Shown piece by piece: positions 1 to 6,228 of a DNA stretch of 6,616 nt; within the stretch, counting starts at the first letter, position 1, and every line of letters begins with the position of its first letter. The notes beneath the pieces are model-generated. The model saw nothing but the letters and a program-made list of their open reading frames with translations. It ran no database searches and had not been told where the DNA came from. Made by a program: the position numbers and the translations under genes. This stretch comes from an uncultured Eubacteriales bacterium (GTDB lineage: Bacteria; Bacillota_A; Clostridia; Oscillospirales; Oscillospiraceae), in NCBI GenBank assembly GCA_949739085.1, contig CATIYU010000034.1:1-6616 (forward strand), written 5' to 3'.

Positions 1-802
<802 letters not shown>

Positions 803-1087
803 TTACTCGACGATGGCCAGGATGTCGCCCTGACGCACGATCACGTACTCGTCGTCCCCAATCTTCACGTTGGAGCCGGAGTACTTGTCGGTAATCACCC
901 TGTCGCCGGGCTTGACGGACATGACGACCTCCTTGCCGTCCACCACGCCGCCGGGACCAACAGACACCACCTCCGCCACAGAGGGCTTCTCCTTGGCGCT
1001 GGAGGTGAGGATAATACCGCCCTTGGTGGTCTCCTCCGCCTCAGTGGGCTTGAGGACCACCCGGTCCGCTAAGGGAGTGAGTTTCAT
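803..1087 (-). CDS. groES: Co-chaperonin GroES (Hsp10)
   Basis: Heptameric lid that caps the GroEL cavity. The 94-residue product has the usual GroES length and layout: an N-terminal LTPLADRVVLKP strand (residues 3-14), a mobile loop rich in E/T/G/I (about 16-35, containing KGGIILTSSAKEKP) that docks on the GroEL apical domain, and VAEVVSVGPG (about 37-46) leading into the roof region. VKPGDRVI (58-65), KYSG (68-71) and a C-terminal EYVIVRQGDILAIVE follow. The start ATG is at 1087-1085, with GGAGG at 1097-1101 about nine bases upstream. It is the first gene of the groES-groEL operon, controlled by the CIRCE operator at 1131-1167. Confidence 0.98.
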   Translation of the reverse strand: MKLTPLADRVVLKPTEAEETTKGGIILTSSAKEKPSVAEVVSVGPGGVVDGKEVVMSVKPGDRVITDKYSGSNVKIGDDEYVIVRQGDILAIVE

Positions 1088-1103
1088 AGCTTGGTTCCTC
1101 CTA

Positions 1104-1119
1104 TATCAATTTTTTGATA
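1104..1119 (-). repeat. Small A/T inverted repeat beside the groES ribosome binding site
   Basis: TATCAA and TTGATA form 6-bp arms around a 4-base A/T loop, ending two bases from the GGAGG of groES (1097-1101). It could form a weak hairpin in the leader next to the ribosome binding site. All stem pairs but two are A-U, so stability would be low; the chance-occurrence explanation is equally acceptable. Confidence 0.35.
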
Positions 1120-1130
1120 ACAAATTGTGA

Positions 1131-1167
1131 CACCGTTAGCACTCCTTTGCTCTGAGTGCTAACGGTG
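1131..1167 (-). promoter_or_regulatory. CIRCE operator (HrcA binding site), extended
   Basis: A perfect CIRCE inverted repeat is present: TTAGCACTC (1136-1144), a 9-base spacer (1145-1153), GAGTGCTAA (1154-1162). The symmetry continues five bases on both sides (CACCG at 1131-1135 against CGGTG at 1163-1167), giving 14-bp perfect arms. In Firmicutes this site is bound by the repressor HrcA, which depends on GroEL for activity, so free GroEL closes the feedback loop. It lies between the promoter and groES and covers the predicted transcription start (about 1164). It should therefore block initiation and also end up as a hairpin at the 5' end of the mRNA. The match is seen directly; HrcA control is established for the family. 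hrcA itself is not in the window. Confidence 0.97.
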
Positions 1168-1170
1168 CTT

Positions 1171-1199
1171 ATCTTACAACATCTCATTCCATATTGCAA
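1171..1199 (-). promoter_or_regulatory. Probable sigma-A-type promoter of groES-groEL
   Basis: On the minus strand TTGCAA (1199-1194) is followed by exactly 17 bases and TAAGAT (1176-1171). Each hexamer matches the vegetative consensus at four of six positions. A start about seven bases downstream falls inside the CIRCE arm, the arrangement expected for an HrcA-repressed housekeeping promoter. The assignment rests on spacing and context; the hexamers alone are moderate. Confidence 0.7.
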
Positions 1200-1245
1200 G
1201 AGGGTTTTCAGAAAAAAATCCCTGTTTTACAAAAAGTTCACAAAC

Positions 1246-2196
1246 TCATACGCCCGCCGGAACTGCCGGGGAAGGGCGGGCGGTGGCGTTGGGGCTGCAC
1301 CCGGCGGGGCCGAAAAAGTTCACCCGGCCCTCTGCCAGCCGCAGCACGGCCCGCTGGGTCCGCACCAGCTCCCCGTCCAGGCAGAGGGGGAAGTCCCCAT
1401 CCGCCTCAATGATCACCTCCCGGGCGGTGGAGCGGCGGGCAACCTGGGGGAAGAGGTGGGCGTTACCCTTGGCGTAGGCCCCCACCAGCCGCAGGAAGGC
1501 GGCCCGGCTCACCTTCCGCACCAGGACGGTGTTCAGGACGCCGTCGTCCATCCGGGCTTCCGGGGCGGGGATAAAGCCGCCGCCGTAGTAGCGGCCATTG
1601 CACACGGCGGCCAGGATGAATTCCCCCGTCATGCGCTCCCCGTCCAGCTCCACGGTCCAGCGGCGGCTGTAGCTTTTGGAGAAGAAGTTCACCGCCAGGG
1701 AGGCGATATAGGCCCCCTGGCCCGCCAGCAGCGGGGCTTTGCCGTAGGTATGTACGTCTGCGGCCACCTGGGCGTCCAGCCCGGAGCAGGCCACGGTAAG
1801 GGCCAGCCGCCCGTTGCAGTCAATAGCGTCCAGCGGAAACTGGGGGCCGTCCCAGAGGTTTTCGGGGTCAGCGAAGAGGGGGGCCATGTCCCCGAAGTTT
1901 TTGAGGAAGTCGTTCCCCGTCCCGGCGGGGATACAGGTCAGGGCGGCGTTCTCCGCCCCGGCGGCGGCGTTGGCGGCTTCGTTGAGTGTGCCGTCCCCGC
2001 CGCAGGCGTAGAGCCGCACTGGGCCGCCGGAGCGGATCAGCCGCCGGGCAGTCTCGGTGGCGTGGCCGGGCTGCTTAGTGAGGATGCATTCTACCTCCAG
2101 GCCGTGCCGCCGGGCCAGAGCCTTGGCAAGGCCCATGAGCCGCGCTGTGCCGTCCCGCTTCCCGGCGGCGGGGTTGATAATGAAAACGTGCTTCAT
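1246..2196 (-). CDS. Diacylglycerol kinase / YegS-BmrU family lipid kinase
   Basis: Member of the soluble DAGK catalytic family (DgkB/YegS/BmrU), which phosphorylates a lipid hydroxyl with ATP. In Gram-positives DgkB returns the diacylglycerol released by lipoteichoic-acid synthesis to phosphatidic acid; the exact substrate here is inferred. The 316 residues carry the family motifs in order: NPAAGK at 8-13, the ATP-binding GGDGTLNE at 66-73, PAGTGNDF at 90-97, ACSGLDAQV at 136-144, GGGFIPAPEARMDDGVL at 205-221, and LDGE at 273-276 in the C-terminal beta-sandwich. Length is near the usual 290-310 with a short Ala/Pro-rich tail (about 298-316). The start ATG at 2196-2194 has a purine-rich GAGGGGG site just upstream. 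It follows the TfoX-C gene after 24 bases and precedes groES with no clear terminator. Confidence 0.93.
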   Translation of the reverse strand: MKHVFIINPAAGKRDGTARLMGLAKALARRHGLEVECILTKQPGHATETARRLIRSGGPVRLYACGGDGTLNEAANAAAGAENAALTCIPAGTGNDFLKNFGDMAPLFADPENLWDGPQFPLDAIDCNGRLALTVACSGLDAQVAADVHTYGKAPLLAGQGAYIASLAVNFFSKSYSRRWTVELDGERMTGEFILAAVCNGRYYGGGFIPAPEARMDDGVLNTVLVRKVSRAAFLRLVGAYAKGNAHLFPQVARRSTAREVIIEADGDFPLCLDGELVRTQRAVLRLAEGRVNFFGPAGCSPNATARPSPAVPAGV

Positions 2197-2220
2197 GGCT
2201 CCCCCTCGTCTGCTGTTTGC

Positions 2221-2478
2221 CTATCGTTTTATGGAATCGCTGAAAGTTTTTAGATCCCGCTTTGTCTCCTCCGGGAGGCGGTTGAAGTCCACATCCCGAA
2301 GCGCGCACTCCAAGGCGTACAGATGCACCAGACAGACCTGTGGGTACAGCGTTTTCATTTGAAAATAGGCCTGCTTTGCCCCCAGCTCCGCCAGCTTCTC
2401 CGGAGAGCCGATGCCTGCGGCGGACAGCTTGTGGGCCAGCTCCCTCCCGACGTTCCGCATATCTGTCAGCTCAGACAT
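2221..2478 (-). CDS. Stand-alone TfoX C-terminal-domain protein (85 aa)
   Basis: Small helical protein resembling the C-terminal domain of TfoX/Sxy. Supporting features are MRNVGRELAHKLSAAGIGSPEKLAELGAK-type sequence at residues 7-35 (the N-x-G...L...GI.t...L...G pattern), a middle segment YPQVCLVHLYALECALR at 45-61, and a basic tail ending DSIKR. The N-terminal TfoX domain is absent; single-domain versions are common in Firmicutes and their role is not established, so competence control should not be assumed. I chose ATG at 2478-2476 because GGAGG (2484-2489 region) lies six bases upstream. The frame runs further upstream to about 3069, but that part is an out-of-frame reading of ribF. The start overlaps the end of ribF by 13 bases, implying translational coupling. 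Confidence 0.85.
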   Translation of the reverse strand: MSELTDMRNVGRELAHKLSAAGIGSPEKLAELGAKQAYFQMKTLYPQVCLVHLYALECALRDVDFNRLPEETKRDLKTFSDSIKR

Positions 2479-3383
2479 AGCGCCCCTCCGGGTTCCGCAA
2501 AGTACCGGCGGGCCTCCTCCGCGTCCCGGGCGATCTGTTGGCGCAAAGCGTCCAGGCTGGGGAATTTCTGCTCGGGCCGCAGCATTTTTAGGAACTCCCC
2601 CCGGCAGTCCCTGCCGTATGCGTCCGCCGTCTGGTCCAGCAAATGGCTCTCCACGGTGACGCCGCCGTCCGAGTCCACCGTGGGCCGCACGCCCACGTTG
2701 GTAACCGCCGGGTAGACCGCGCCGCCCACCGTGGCCAGGGCGGCGTACACCCCGAAGGCCGGGACCAGCAGGCCAGGGGCCGGAACCAGGTTCACGGTGG
2801 GCGCCCCCAGCCGGGAGCCCCCCAGGCCCTTCCCGTGGCGCACGGGACCAGCCAGGGCGAAGGGCCGCCCCAGAAACCGGGCCGCCTCCTCCGCCTGCCC
2901 CCGCTCCACCAGGGAGCGGATGTGGGTGGAGCTGACGGTAACGCCGTCCAGGGTCACGGCGGGGATGATGTCGCAGCCCATGCCCAGGGCCGCCGCCTTC
3001 TTGGAGAGCAGGGCGGGGGTCCCGGCGTTCTGGGGGCCGAAGCGGAAGTCGTGGCCCGCCACCAGCCACCCGGCCCGGTATTCCCGGGCCAGCATCAGCA
3101 CAAAATCCACCCAGGGCATGGTCATCATTTTTTGGTCGAAGGGAGCGGCGATCACCTCCTGAATGGGGGTCAGGCGGCGGACGACGCTCCGGCGCTCCTC
3201 CGCCGCAGTCAGCAGCGGCACGGGCCTGCCGGTGACGAACTCCCGGGGGGAGCGGTCAAAGGTAAAGACGGCGGGGGACAGGTCCCGCTCTCCGGCCCGC
3301 TCCGCCGTGCGCCGCAGCAGGGCCTGGTGGCCCAGATGCACCCCGTCGAAAAACCCCAGGGCTATGGCTCTTTTCCGGTCCAA
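2466..3383 (-). CDS. ribF: Bifunctional riboflavin kinase / FAD synthetase RibF
   Basis: Makes FMN from riboflavin with ATP and then FAD from FMN with ATP. The 305-residue protein has both modules. The N-terminal adenylyltransferase has GFFDGVHLGH (10-19, with the HxGH nucleotidyltransferase motif at 16-19), HDFRFG (111-116) and SSTHIR (151-156). The C-terminal riboflavin kinase has GPVRHGKGLGGSRLGAPTVN (179-198, including the PTxN flavin/ATP site), GVYA (211-214), NVGVRPT (229-235), ESHLLD (245-250) and a final helix with QIARDAEEARRYF. The start is TTG at 3383-3381: an in-frame TAA lies six codons upstream and AAGGAGG at 3394-3400 is correctly placed. The product begins only about nine residues before the first motif, shorter than many RibF N-termini. 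It follows truB after 28 bases, the classic Firmicute truB-ribF pairing. Confidence 0.96.
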   Translation of the reverse strand: MDRKRAIALGFFDGVHLGHQALLRRTAERAGERDLSPAVFTFDRSPREFVTGRPVPLLTAAEERRSVVRRLTPIQEVIAAPFDQKMMTMPWVDFVLMLAREYRAGWLVAGHDFRFGPQNAGTPALLSKKAAALGMGCDIIPAVTLDGVTVSSTHIRSLVERGQAEEAARFLGRPFALAGPVRHGKGLGGSRLGAPTVNLVPAPGLLVPAFGVYAALATVGGAVYPAVTNVGVRPTVDSDGGVTVESHLLDQTADAYGRDCRGEFLKMLRPEQKFPSLDALRQQIARDAEEARRYFAEPGGALCLS

Positions 3384-3393
3384 ACCGGCCTCG

Positions 3394-3400
3394 CCTCCTT
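3394..3400 (-). promoter_or_regulatory. Ribosome binding site that fixes the TTG start of ribF
   Basis: AAGGAGG on the minus strand, ten bases before TTG 3383-3381. An in-frame TAA (3401-3399) overlaps its upstream edge, and no ATG or GTG occurs in frame between that stop and the GFFDGVH motif. TTG is therefore the only reasonable initiator. Confidence 0.8.
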
Positions 3401-3411
3401 AAAAATCCGGC

Positions 3412-4278
3412 TCATCCGCCGAAGAAATTTTTGATGGATACCAGCTGGCCGTCCGCCCAGCGGCTCAGGCACAAAAACTCACCCGCCCGGCTGTAGACCC
3501 GGTAGATCCCCGGCGAGAGGCCCCGGACCGGCACCGGATTGCCGTTGCGGCACAGGTGCTCCTGCCGCTCCCCCTCCAGCCGGTAGGCGGGGTGCTCACC
3601 GAAAAGCTGGTCTGCGGGCAGCAGCAGGGCCGCCCCCCGCTTCTGGACCTCCTCCAGGGATACCGCGTCCTCCAAGGTGAATCCGGCGGCCATAGTCCGG
3701 CGCAGGGCGCTCATGCACCCGCCGCAGCCCAGGGCCGTGCCGATGTCGTGGCAGAGGGTGCGCACATAGGTCCCCTTGGAGCAGCGGACCCGCAGGCGGT
3801 AGTCCGCCGGTCCGGTCCGCTCCAGCAGCTCCAGGGCGTAGATGACAACGGGCCGGGGCCTGCGCTCCACCTCACGGCCCATCCGGGCCAGCTCATAGAG
3901 CTTTTGGCCCTGGATTTTAACGGCGGAATACATGGGGGGGATTTGGAGGAGTTCCCCCCGGAAGCCCTCCAGCGCCGCCTCCAGCTCCTCCGGCCCCACG
4001 TCCGCCGGGCGGGCGGCCAGCGTCTCGCCGGTGATGTCCTGGGTGTTGGTGGTCAGGCCCAGGCGCAACCCGGCCACGTACTCCTTGCAGCTGTTCTCCG
4101 CGAATTCCACCGCCCGGGTGGCGCTGCCCACGAACACCGGCAGCACGCCGGTGGCCATGGGGTCCAGCGTTCCGCCGTGGCCCACCCGGCGCTCCTTCAA
4201 AATCCCCCGCAGTTTGGCGCACACGTCCATGCTGGTCCAGCCTGCGGGCTTGTCGATGACAACGATTCCGCTGGGCAT
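3412..4278 (-). CDS. truB: tRNA pseudouridine-55 synthase TruB
   Basis: Isomerises U55 to pseudouridine in the T-loop of tRNAs. The 288-residue protein opens with GIVVIDKPAGWTSMDV (4-19) and has the catalytic motif GGTLDPMATGVLPV (35-48), with D39 the predicted nucleophile. KEYVAGLRLG (65-74), QIPPMYSAVKIQGQKLYELA (112-131) and CSKGTYVRTLCHDIG (166-180) are further TruB signatures. The last about 60 residues correspond to the small PUA-like C-terminal domain. I start at ATG 4278-4276; the frame stays open to 4359 but the extra 27 residues read out of frame through the end of the upstream gene and resemble no TruB N-terminus. Its ATG lies one base after the stop of the foldase gene (TAGTATG), and the local Shine-Dalgarno is weak (GTGGG-type), so coupled re-initiation is likely. 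ribF follows after 28 bases. Confidence 0.97.
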   Translation of the reverse strand: MPSGIVVIDKPAGWTSMDVCAKLRGILKERRVGHGGTLDPMATGVLPVFVGSATRAVEFAENSCKEYVAGLRLGLTTNTQDITGETLAARPADVGPEELEAALEGFRGELLQIPPMYSAVKIQGQKLYELARMGREVERRPRPVVIYALELLERTGPADYRLRVRCSKGTYVRTLCHDIGTALGCGGCMSALRRTMAAGFTLEDAVSLEEVQKRGAALLLPADQLFGEHPAYRLEGERQEHLCRNGNPVPVRGLSPGIYRVYSRAGEFLCLSRWADGQLVSIKNFFGG

Positions 4279-4279
4279 A

Positions 4280-5506
4280 CTACTCGTTCCCACCCTCGGA
4301 ATCGCTGCCGCCGGCGTTCCCGGCGCTGTCCCCGCCGTCTCCGGCGTCCGGGGCGGCATCCGGGTTATTAGCGGCGCTCCGGGCCTCCACCAGCGCCGTG
4401 TAGCTGGCGTAGAAGGTCCCTACGTCGAATTCGTCCAGAAGGCTGCTGAGTTCCACCGTCATGTCCGCTTTCCGCTGGTCCAGCAGGGAGGTCACGCGCT
4501 GGTTTGCCAGCTTTGTTTTTACGTCCGGGGACTCGTCCATCTTTTTTAGCAGGTCCTTGCGCAGGATGATGTGGTAGCCGTAGGTGGTCTCCACAATGCC
4601 GCTGACCTGGCCGGGCTCCAGGGCGTTGGCCGCGTCCTCGAACTCCTGGACCATCTCCCCCTTGCCGAACACGTAGCCGTCCGGGTTGGATGCCCGTCCG
4701 GTGTCCTCGCTGTGCTCGTCCGCCAGCTGGGTAAAGAGGGCCTCCAGGTCCTCCGCCCCCTGAAGCTGGTCCAGCAGGTCTTCCGCCTTCTCCCGCTTGG
4801 CGGCGGCCTCCTCCTCGCTGAGGTCCTCGCCGGTGGAGAGGTCCTTGGTGGCCAGCAGGATGTGGTCGGCGTAGGCGGCCAGCTGGTTGTAGCCCTCGGG
4901 CTCCAGGTAGAGGGCGCTGCCCTCCTCCTCCACCAGCTCCACCATGTGGTCGTAGAGATAGCCTGTGGCGGAGATCCGGTCGAAGGACTCCTGGCTGATG
5001 CCCATCAGCGCCAGGCTCTCCTGGAACTTCTCCTGGCCGCCCGCCTGCTCCTGGGCGGAGGCCAGGTCCTCCGCCATAGCGGCCTTGTCCTCCTCCGTGA
5101 GGGCTATGCCGTACTCTCCGGCGGCGTTCTCCAGGGCCGCGTAGGCTTTCATCATATCCTCGGCCTGGTTCCTGGCGTACTGGGCCAGGGTGAGCCCGTC
5201 CATGAACTCCTTGTCCCAGACGAGCTTCTGCTCCGCGTCAAAGAGTTCCCCGTAAGCGCCGGTATAGGCGTTGGTCATATTAATGTTGTACTCCAGATTG
5301 CTGCAATTGTAGGCGACCCAGTAGTAGTACATCTCGGCGGGGAACTGGCGGCCTCCCGCCTCCAGCAGGGTCTCGCCGGGCTCCACGCCGGTGATCTCCT
5401 GGTAGATGTTGACAAGGCCGCTGGGCTCGTCCGGCTTCTCCGCGCAGCCAGCGCACGCCGCCAGGGTCAGAATCAGGGCCAGAAGCCCACTTATCCATTT
5501 CTTCAT
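4280..5506 (-). CDS. Parvulin-type peptidyl-prolyl isomerase lipoprotein (PrsA/SurA-like foldase)
   Basis: Predicted membrane-anchored extracytoplasmic foldase. Numbering from the ATG at 5506, it starts MKKWISGLLALILTLAAC: positive n-region, hydrophobic core and a lipobox LAAC with C18 as likely lipidated cysteine (C21 is an alternative). Residues about 30-205 form a helical chaperone-like region (SurA-N style). A parvulin rotamase domain spans about 212-318, with ADHILLAT near its start (H215), GYVFGKGEMVQEFEDAA (277-293), LEPGQVSGIV (296-305) and YGYHIILR (309-316, H312). The final about 33 residues are a low-complexity Asn/Asp/Gly/Ala/Ser tail. A second ATG six bases upstream (5512) is in frame, but GAGG at 5515-5518 lies only two bases from it and eight from 5506, favouring 5506. 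First gene of the truB-ribF-tfoXC-lipid kinase run. PrsA-like function is inferred from architecture. Confidence 0.92.
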   Translation of the reverse strand: MKKWISGLLALILTLAACAGCAEKPDEPSGLVNIYQEITGVEPGETLLEAGGRQFPAEMYYYWVAYNCSNLEYNINMTNAYTGAYGELFDAEQKLVWDKEFMDGLTLAQYARNQAEDMMKAYAALENAAGEYGIALTEEDKAAMAEDLASAQEQAGGQEKFQESLALMGISQESFDRISATGYLYDHMVELVEEEGSALYLEPEGYNQLAAYADHILLATKDLSTGEDLSEEEAAAKREKAEDLLDQLQGAEDLEALFTQLADEHSEDTGRASNPDGYVFGKGEMVQEFEDAANALEPGQVSGIVETTYGYHIILRKDLLKKMDESPDVKTKLANQRVTSLLDQRKADMTVELSSLLDEFDVGTFYASYTALVEARSAANNPDAAPDAGDGGDSAGNAGGSDSEGGNE

Positions 5507-5514
5507 GTTCATAT

Positions 5515-5518
5515 CCTC
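5515..5518 (-). promoter_or_regulatory. Ribosome binding site deciding the foldase start
   Basis: GAGG on the minus strand lies eight bases before ATG 5506-5504 and only two bases before the in-frame ATG 5512-5510. Normal spacing points to the downstream ATG, which also puts the MKK n-region at the very start of the signal peptide. Confidence 0.6.
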
Positions 5519-5580
5519 ACAACAAGTTTGTACTTCCCTCCCGCCCCGGTCCGCCGGAGCGGAAAAATCACACGACTTTT

Positions 5581-5609
5581 ATCATAACACGTTTTTCACC
5601 GGGATACAA
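5581..5609 (-). promoter_or_regulatory. Candidate promoter of the foldase-truB-ribF-tfoXC-lipid kinase operon
   Basis: On the minus strand TTGTAT (5609-5604), 17 bases, then TATGAT (5586-5581). The -10 matches consensus at five of six positions and the -35 at three, with ideal spacing. It would give a leader of about 65-70 bases before the start codon. It is the best candidate in the divergent intergenic region, and it does not overlap the plus-strand promoter at 5661-5689. Confidence 0.5.
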
Positions 5610-5660
5610 TCATTTTTTCCTGGATGGGACGGCTTTTTCCGCCCGCCGCCGGAAAAGTGG

Positions 5661-5689
5661 TTGACAAACGGGGGCTTTGCGTATACTAT
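5661..5689 (+). promoter_or_regulatory. Sigma-A-type promoter of the T-box/ileS operon
   Basis: TTGACA (5661-5666) is a perfect -35. Two overlapping -10 choices exist: TACTAT (5684-5689) at the ideal 17-base spacing with four of six matches, or TATACT (5682-5687) at 15 bases with five of six. Either predicts a start around 5694-5697, right at the beginning of the T-box leader. Confidence 0.85.
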
Positions 5690-5898
5690 AGAAGCGCTAG
5701 TATGGTGAAATGCGCGGATAAGGACGAGTATCCCGGCACTTCCTGCACAGAGAGCCGCCTGAAGGGGTGAAAGGGCGGAGAGGCGGGCCGGGAGAAGATC
5801 CCCTTGGAGCAGGCGGCTGAACGGGCGTTGCGCCCCAGTAGGCCCGCCCGGTTGTGACCGTTATCTCACGCCTTGAGCGGCCGGCGAACGACGGCAAG

Positions 5899-5936
5899 AA
5901 GAGTGGTACCACAGAGGATTCGCGCCTTTGTCTCTT
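5899..5936 (+). promoter_or_regulatory. T-box antiterminator with TGGTACC bulge
   Basis: A canonical antiterminator can be drawn: AAGAG (5899-5903) with CTCTT (5932-5936), a 7-nt bulge TGGTACC (5904-5910), and ACAGAGG (5911-5917) with CCTTTGT (5925-5931, one G-T wobble). The bulge TGGT is complementary to ACCA, matching the A discriminator of tRNA-Ile plus CCA. It uses bases 5925-5934, also needed by the terminator, so the two are mutually exclusive. Confidence 0.93.
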
Positions 5937-5959
5937 TATGGGGACAAGGGCGTGTTTTT
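5923..5959 (+). terminator. T-box-controlled intrinsic terminator
   Basis: CGCCTTTGTCTC (5923-5934) pairs with 5941-5952 over 12 bp (two G-T wobbles), with a 6-base loop TTTATG and a TTTTT run at 5955-5959 after TG. It ends 17 bases before the first controlled gene and competes with the antiterminator for 5925-5934. Confidence 0.93.
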
Positions 5960-5976
5960 GTAAAAGGAGGTCTCCC

Positions 5977-6189
5977 ATGAACTGTCCCGTCTGCGGAAAG
6001 ACGATGGAGTCCGGCTGGATCTGCGGCAGGTACCCCCTGCTCTGGACCCCCAAGGAGAACAAGCGGACCCTCTTTAAGGGCCGGGAGGACGTGCAGCTCA
6101 TCAACGGGTCCTTTCCCGCCGCCCAGATCTGCAAGGACTGCCGTCAGGTTGTTTTGGAGTACGGCGGGCCCTCGCCCTATGACGTATGA
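5977..6189 (+). CDS. Small double-CxxC zinc-ribbon-like protein (70 aa, DUF6487-like)
   Basis: Function unknown. The product begins MNCPVCGKTMESGWICG and ends with ICKDCRQVVLEYG: two CxxC knuckles, C3-x2-C6 and C52-x2-C55, probably bind one zinc as a zinc ribbon, with an extra cysteine at C16. Between them lies PLLWTPKENKRTLF (20-33). This overall pattern (CPxCG...G...WxPK...CKxCxxVxxxY) resembles the small DUF6487-type family, recalled from pattern and not searched. The ATG at 5977 is chosen because AAAAGGAGG (5962-5970) lies six bases upstream; the frame is open further upstream to 5854, but that part is T-box leader and terminator RNA. It is the first gene after the Ile T-box terminator, with ileS starting 39 bases later, so it should be induced by isoleucine starvation. 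Confidence 0.88.
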   Translation: MNCPVCGKTMESGWICGRYPLLWTPKENKRTLFKGREDVQLINGSFPAAQICKDCRQVVLEYGGPSPYDV

Positions 6190-6228
6190 TAGAATGAAAA
6201 ATTTTTCCCACACAGGAGGAAGCTACCT

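Larger units (their letters stand above)
5513..5693. other. Divergent intergenic region before the T-box
   Basis: Between the foldase start and the T-box transcript this stretch holds the two back-to-back promoters listed separately. I see no reading frame with a ribosome binding site, no long repeat and no obvious operator. There is a GC-rich patch at 5538-5562 that could fold only into short stems (for example CCGC/GCGG arms) in the foldase leader. Confidence 0.6.
5694..5960 (+). promoter_or_regulatory. T-box riboswitch leader, isoleucine (ATC specifier)
   Basis: Transcription-attenuation leader that senses uncharged tRNA. Stem I: AGTA of the specifier-loop S-turn at 5727-5730, then TCCCGGC (5731-5737) pairing with GCCGGGA (5787-5793), then GAAG followed by the specifier ATC (5798-5800). 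AAGG (5720-5723) can pair with CCTT (5802-5805) below the loop. The distal part has AGAGAGCCGCC (about 5749-5759) and GGGTGAAAGGGCGG (5764-5777), which resemble the AG-bulge and terminal-loop motifs that dock on the tRNA elbow. A GGGCG-TTG-CGCCC hairpin (5823-5835) and a stem III-like region starting near CCGTTATC (about 5858) follow. The T-box proper is at about 5901-5917. An ATC codon fits tRNA-Ile (GAU anticodon) and the ileS gene downstream. Exact stem I limits are approximate. Confidence 0.95.

Noticed and set aside
1156..2253. 365-codon open frame on the plus strand opposite the lipid kinase, with other long antisense frames such as 2643-3434, 3556-4371 and 4571-5587
   Set aside because: They mirror real genes whose third positions are strongly G/C, which removes stops from the opposite strand. 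They lack ribosome binding sites and show Gly/Pro/His/Arg-rich or Leu/Val-rich sequence with no family motifs.
2479..3069. Upstream extension of the TfoX-C frame (282 codons in total)
   Set aside because: This part reads ribF in the wrong frame (Gly/Arg/Pro-rich). The ATG at 2478 has a good ribosome binding site and starts the recognisable domain.
3384..3411. Possible FMN riboswitch before ribF
   Set aside because: The gap between truB and ribF is only 28 bases, far too short for the aptamer; no conserved RFN core is seen.
4279..4359. 27-residue N-terminal extension of TruB
   Set aside because: It would overlap the foldase tail in another frame, and known TruB proteins begin close to the GIVVIDKP motif, as the ATG at 4278 gives.
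5521..5532. Near-palindrome ACAAGTTTGT in the foldase leader
   Set aside because: It is short, imperfect and single-copy; nothing distinguishes it from chance.
5854..5976. 41-residue N-terminal extension of the zinc-ribbon protein
   Set aside because: It runs through the T-box antiterminator and terminator; GGAGG followed by ATG at 5977 marks the real start.
5697..6213. Minus-strand frames of 145 and 115 codons over the T-box and the small gene
   Set aside because: They are antisense to a structured leader and a better-supported gene, and have no ribosome binding site or recognisable motif.
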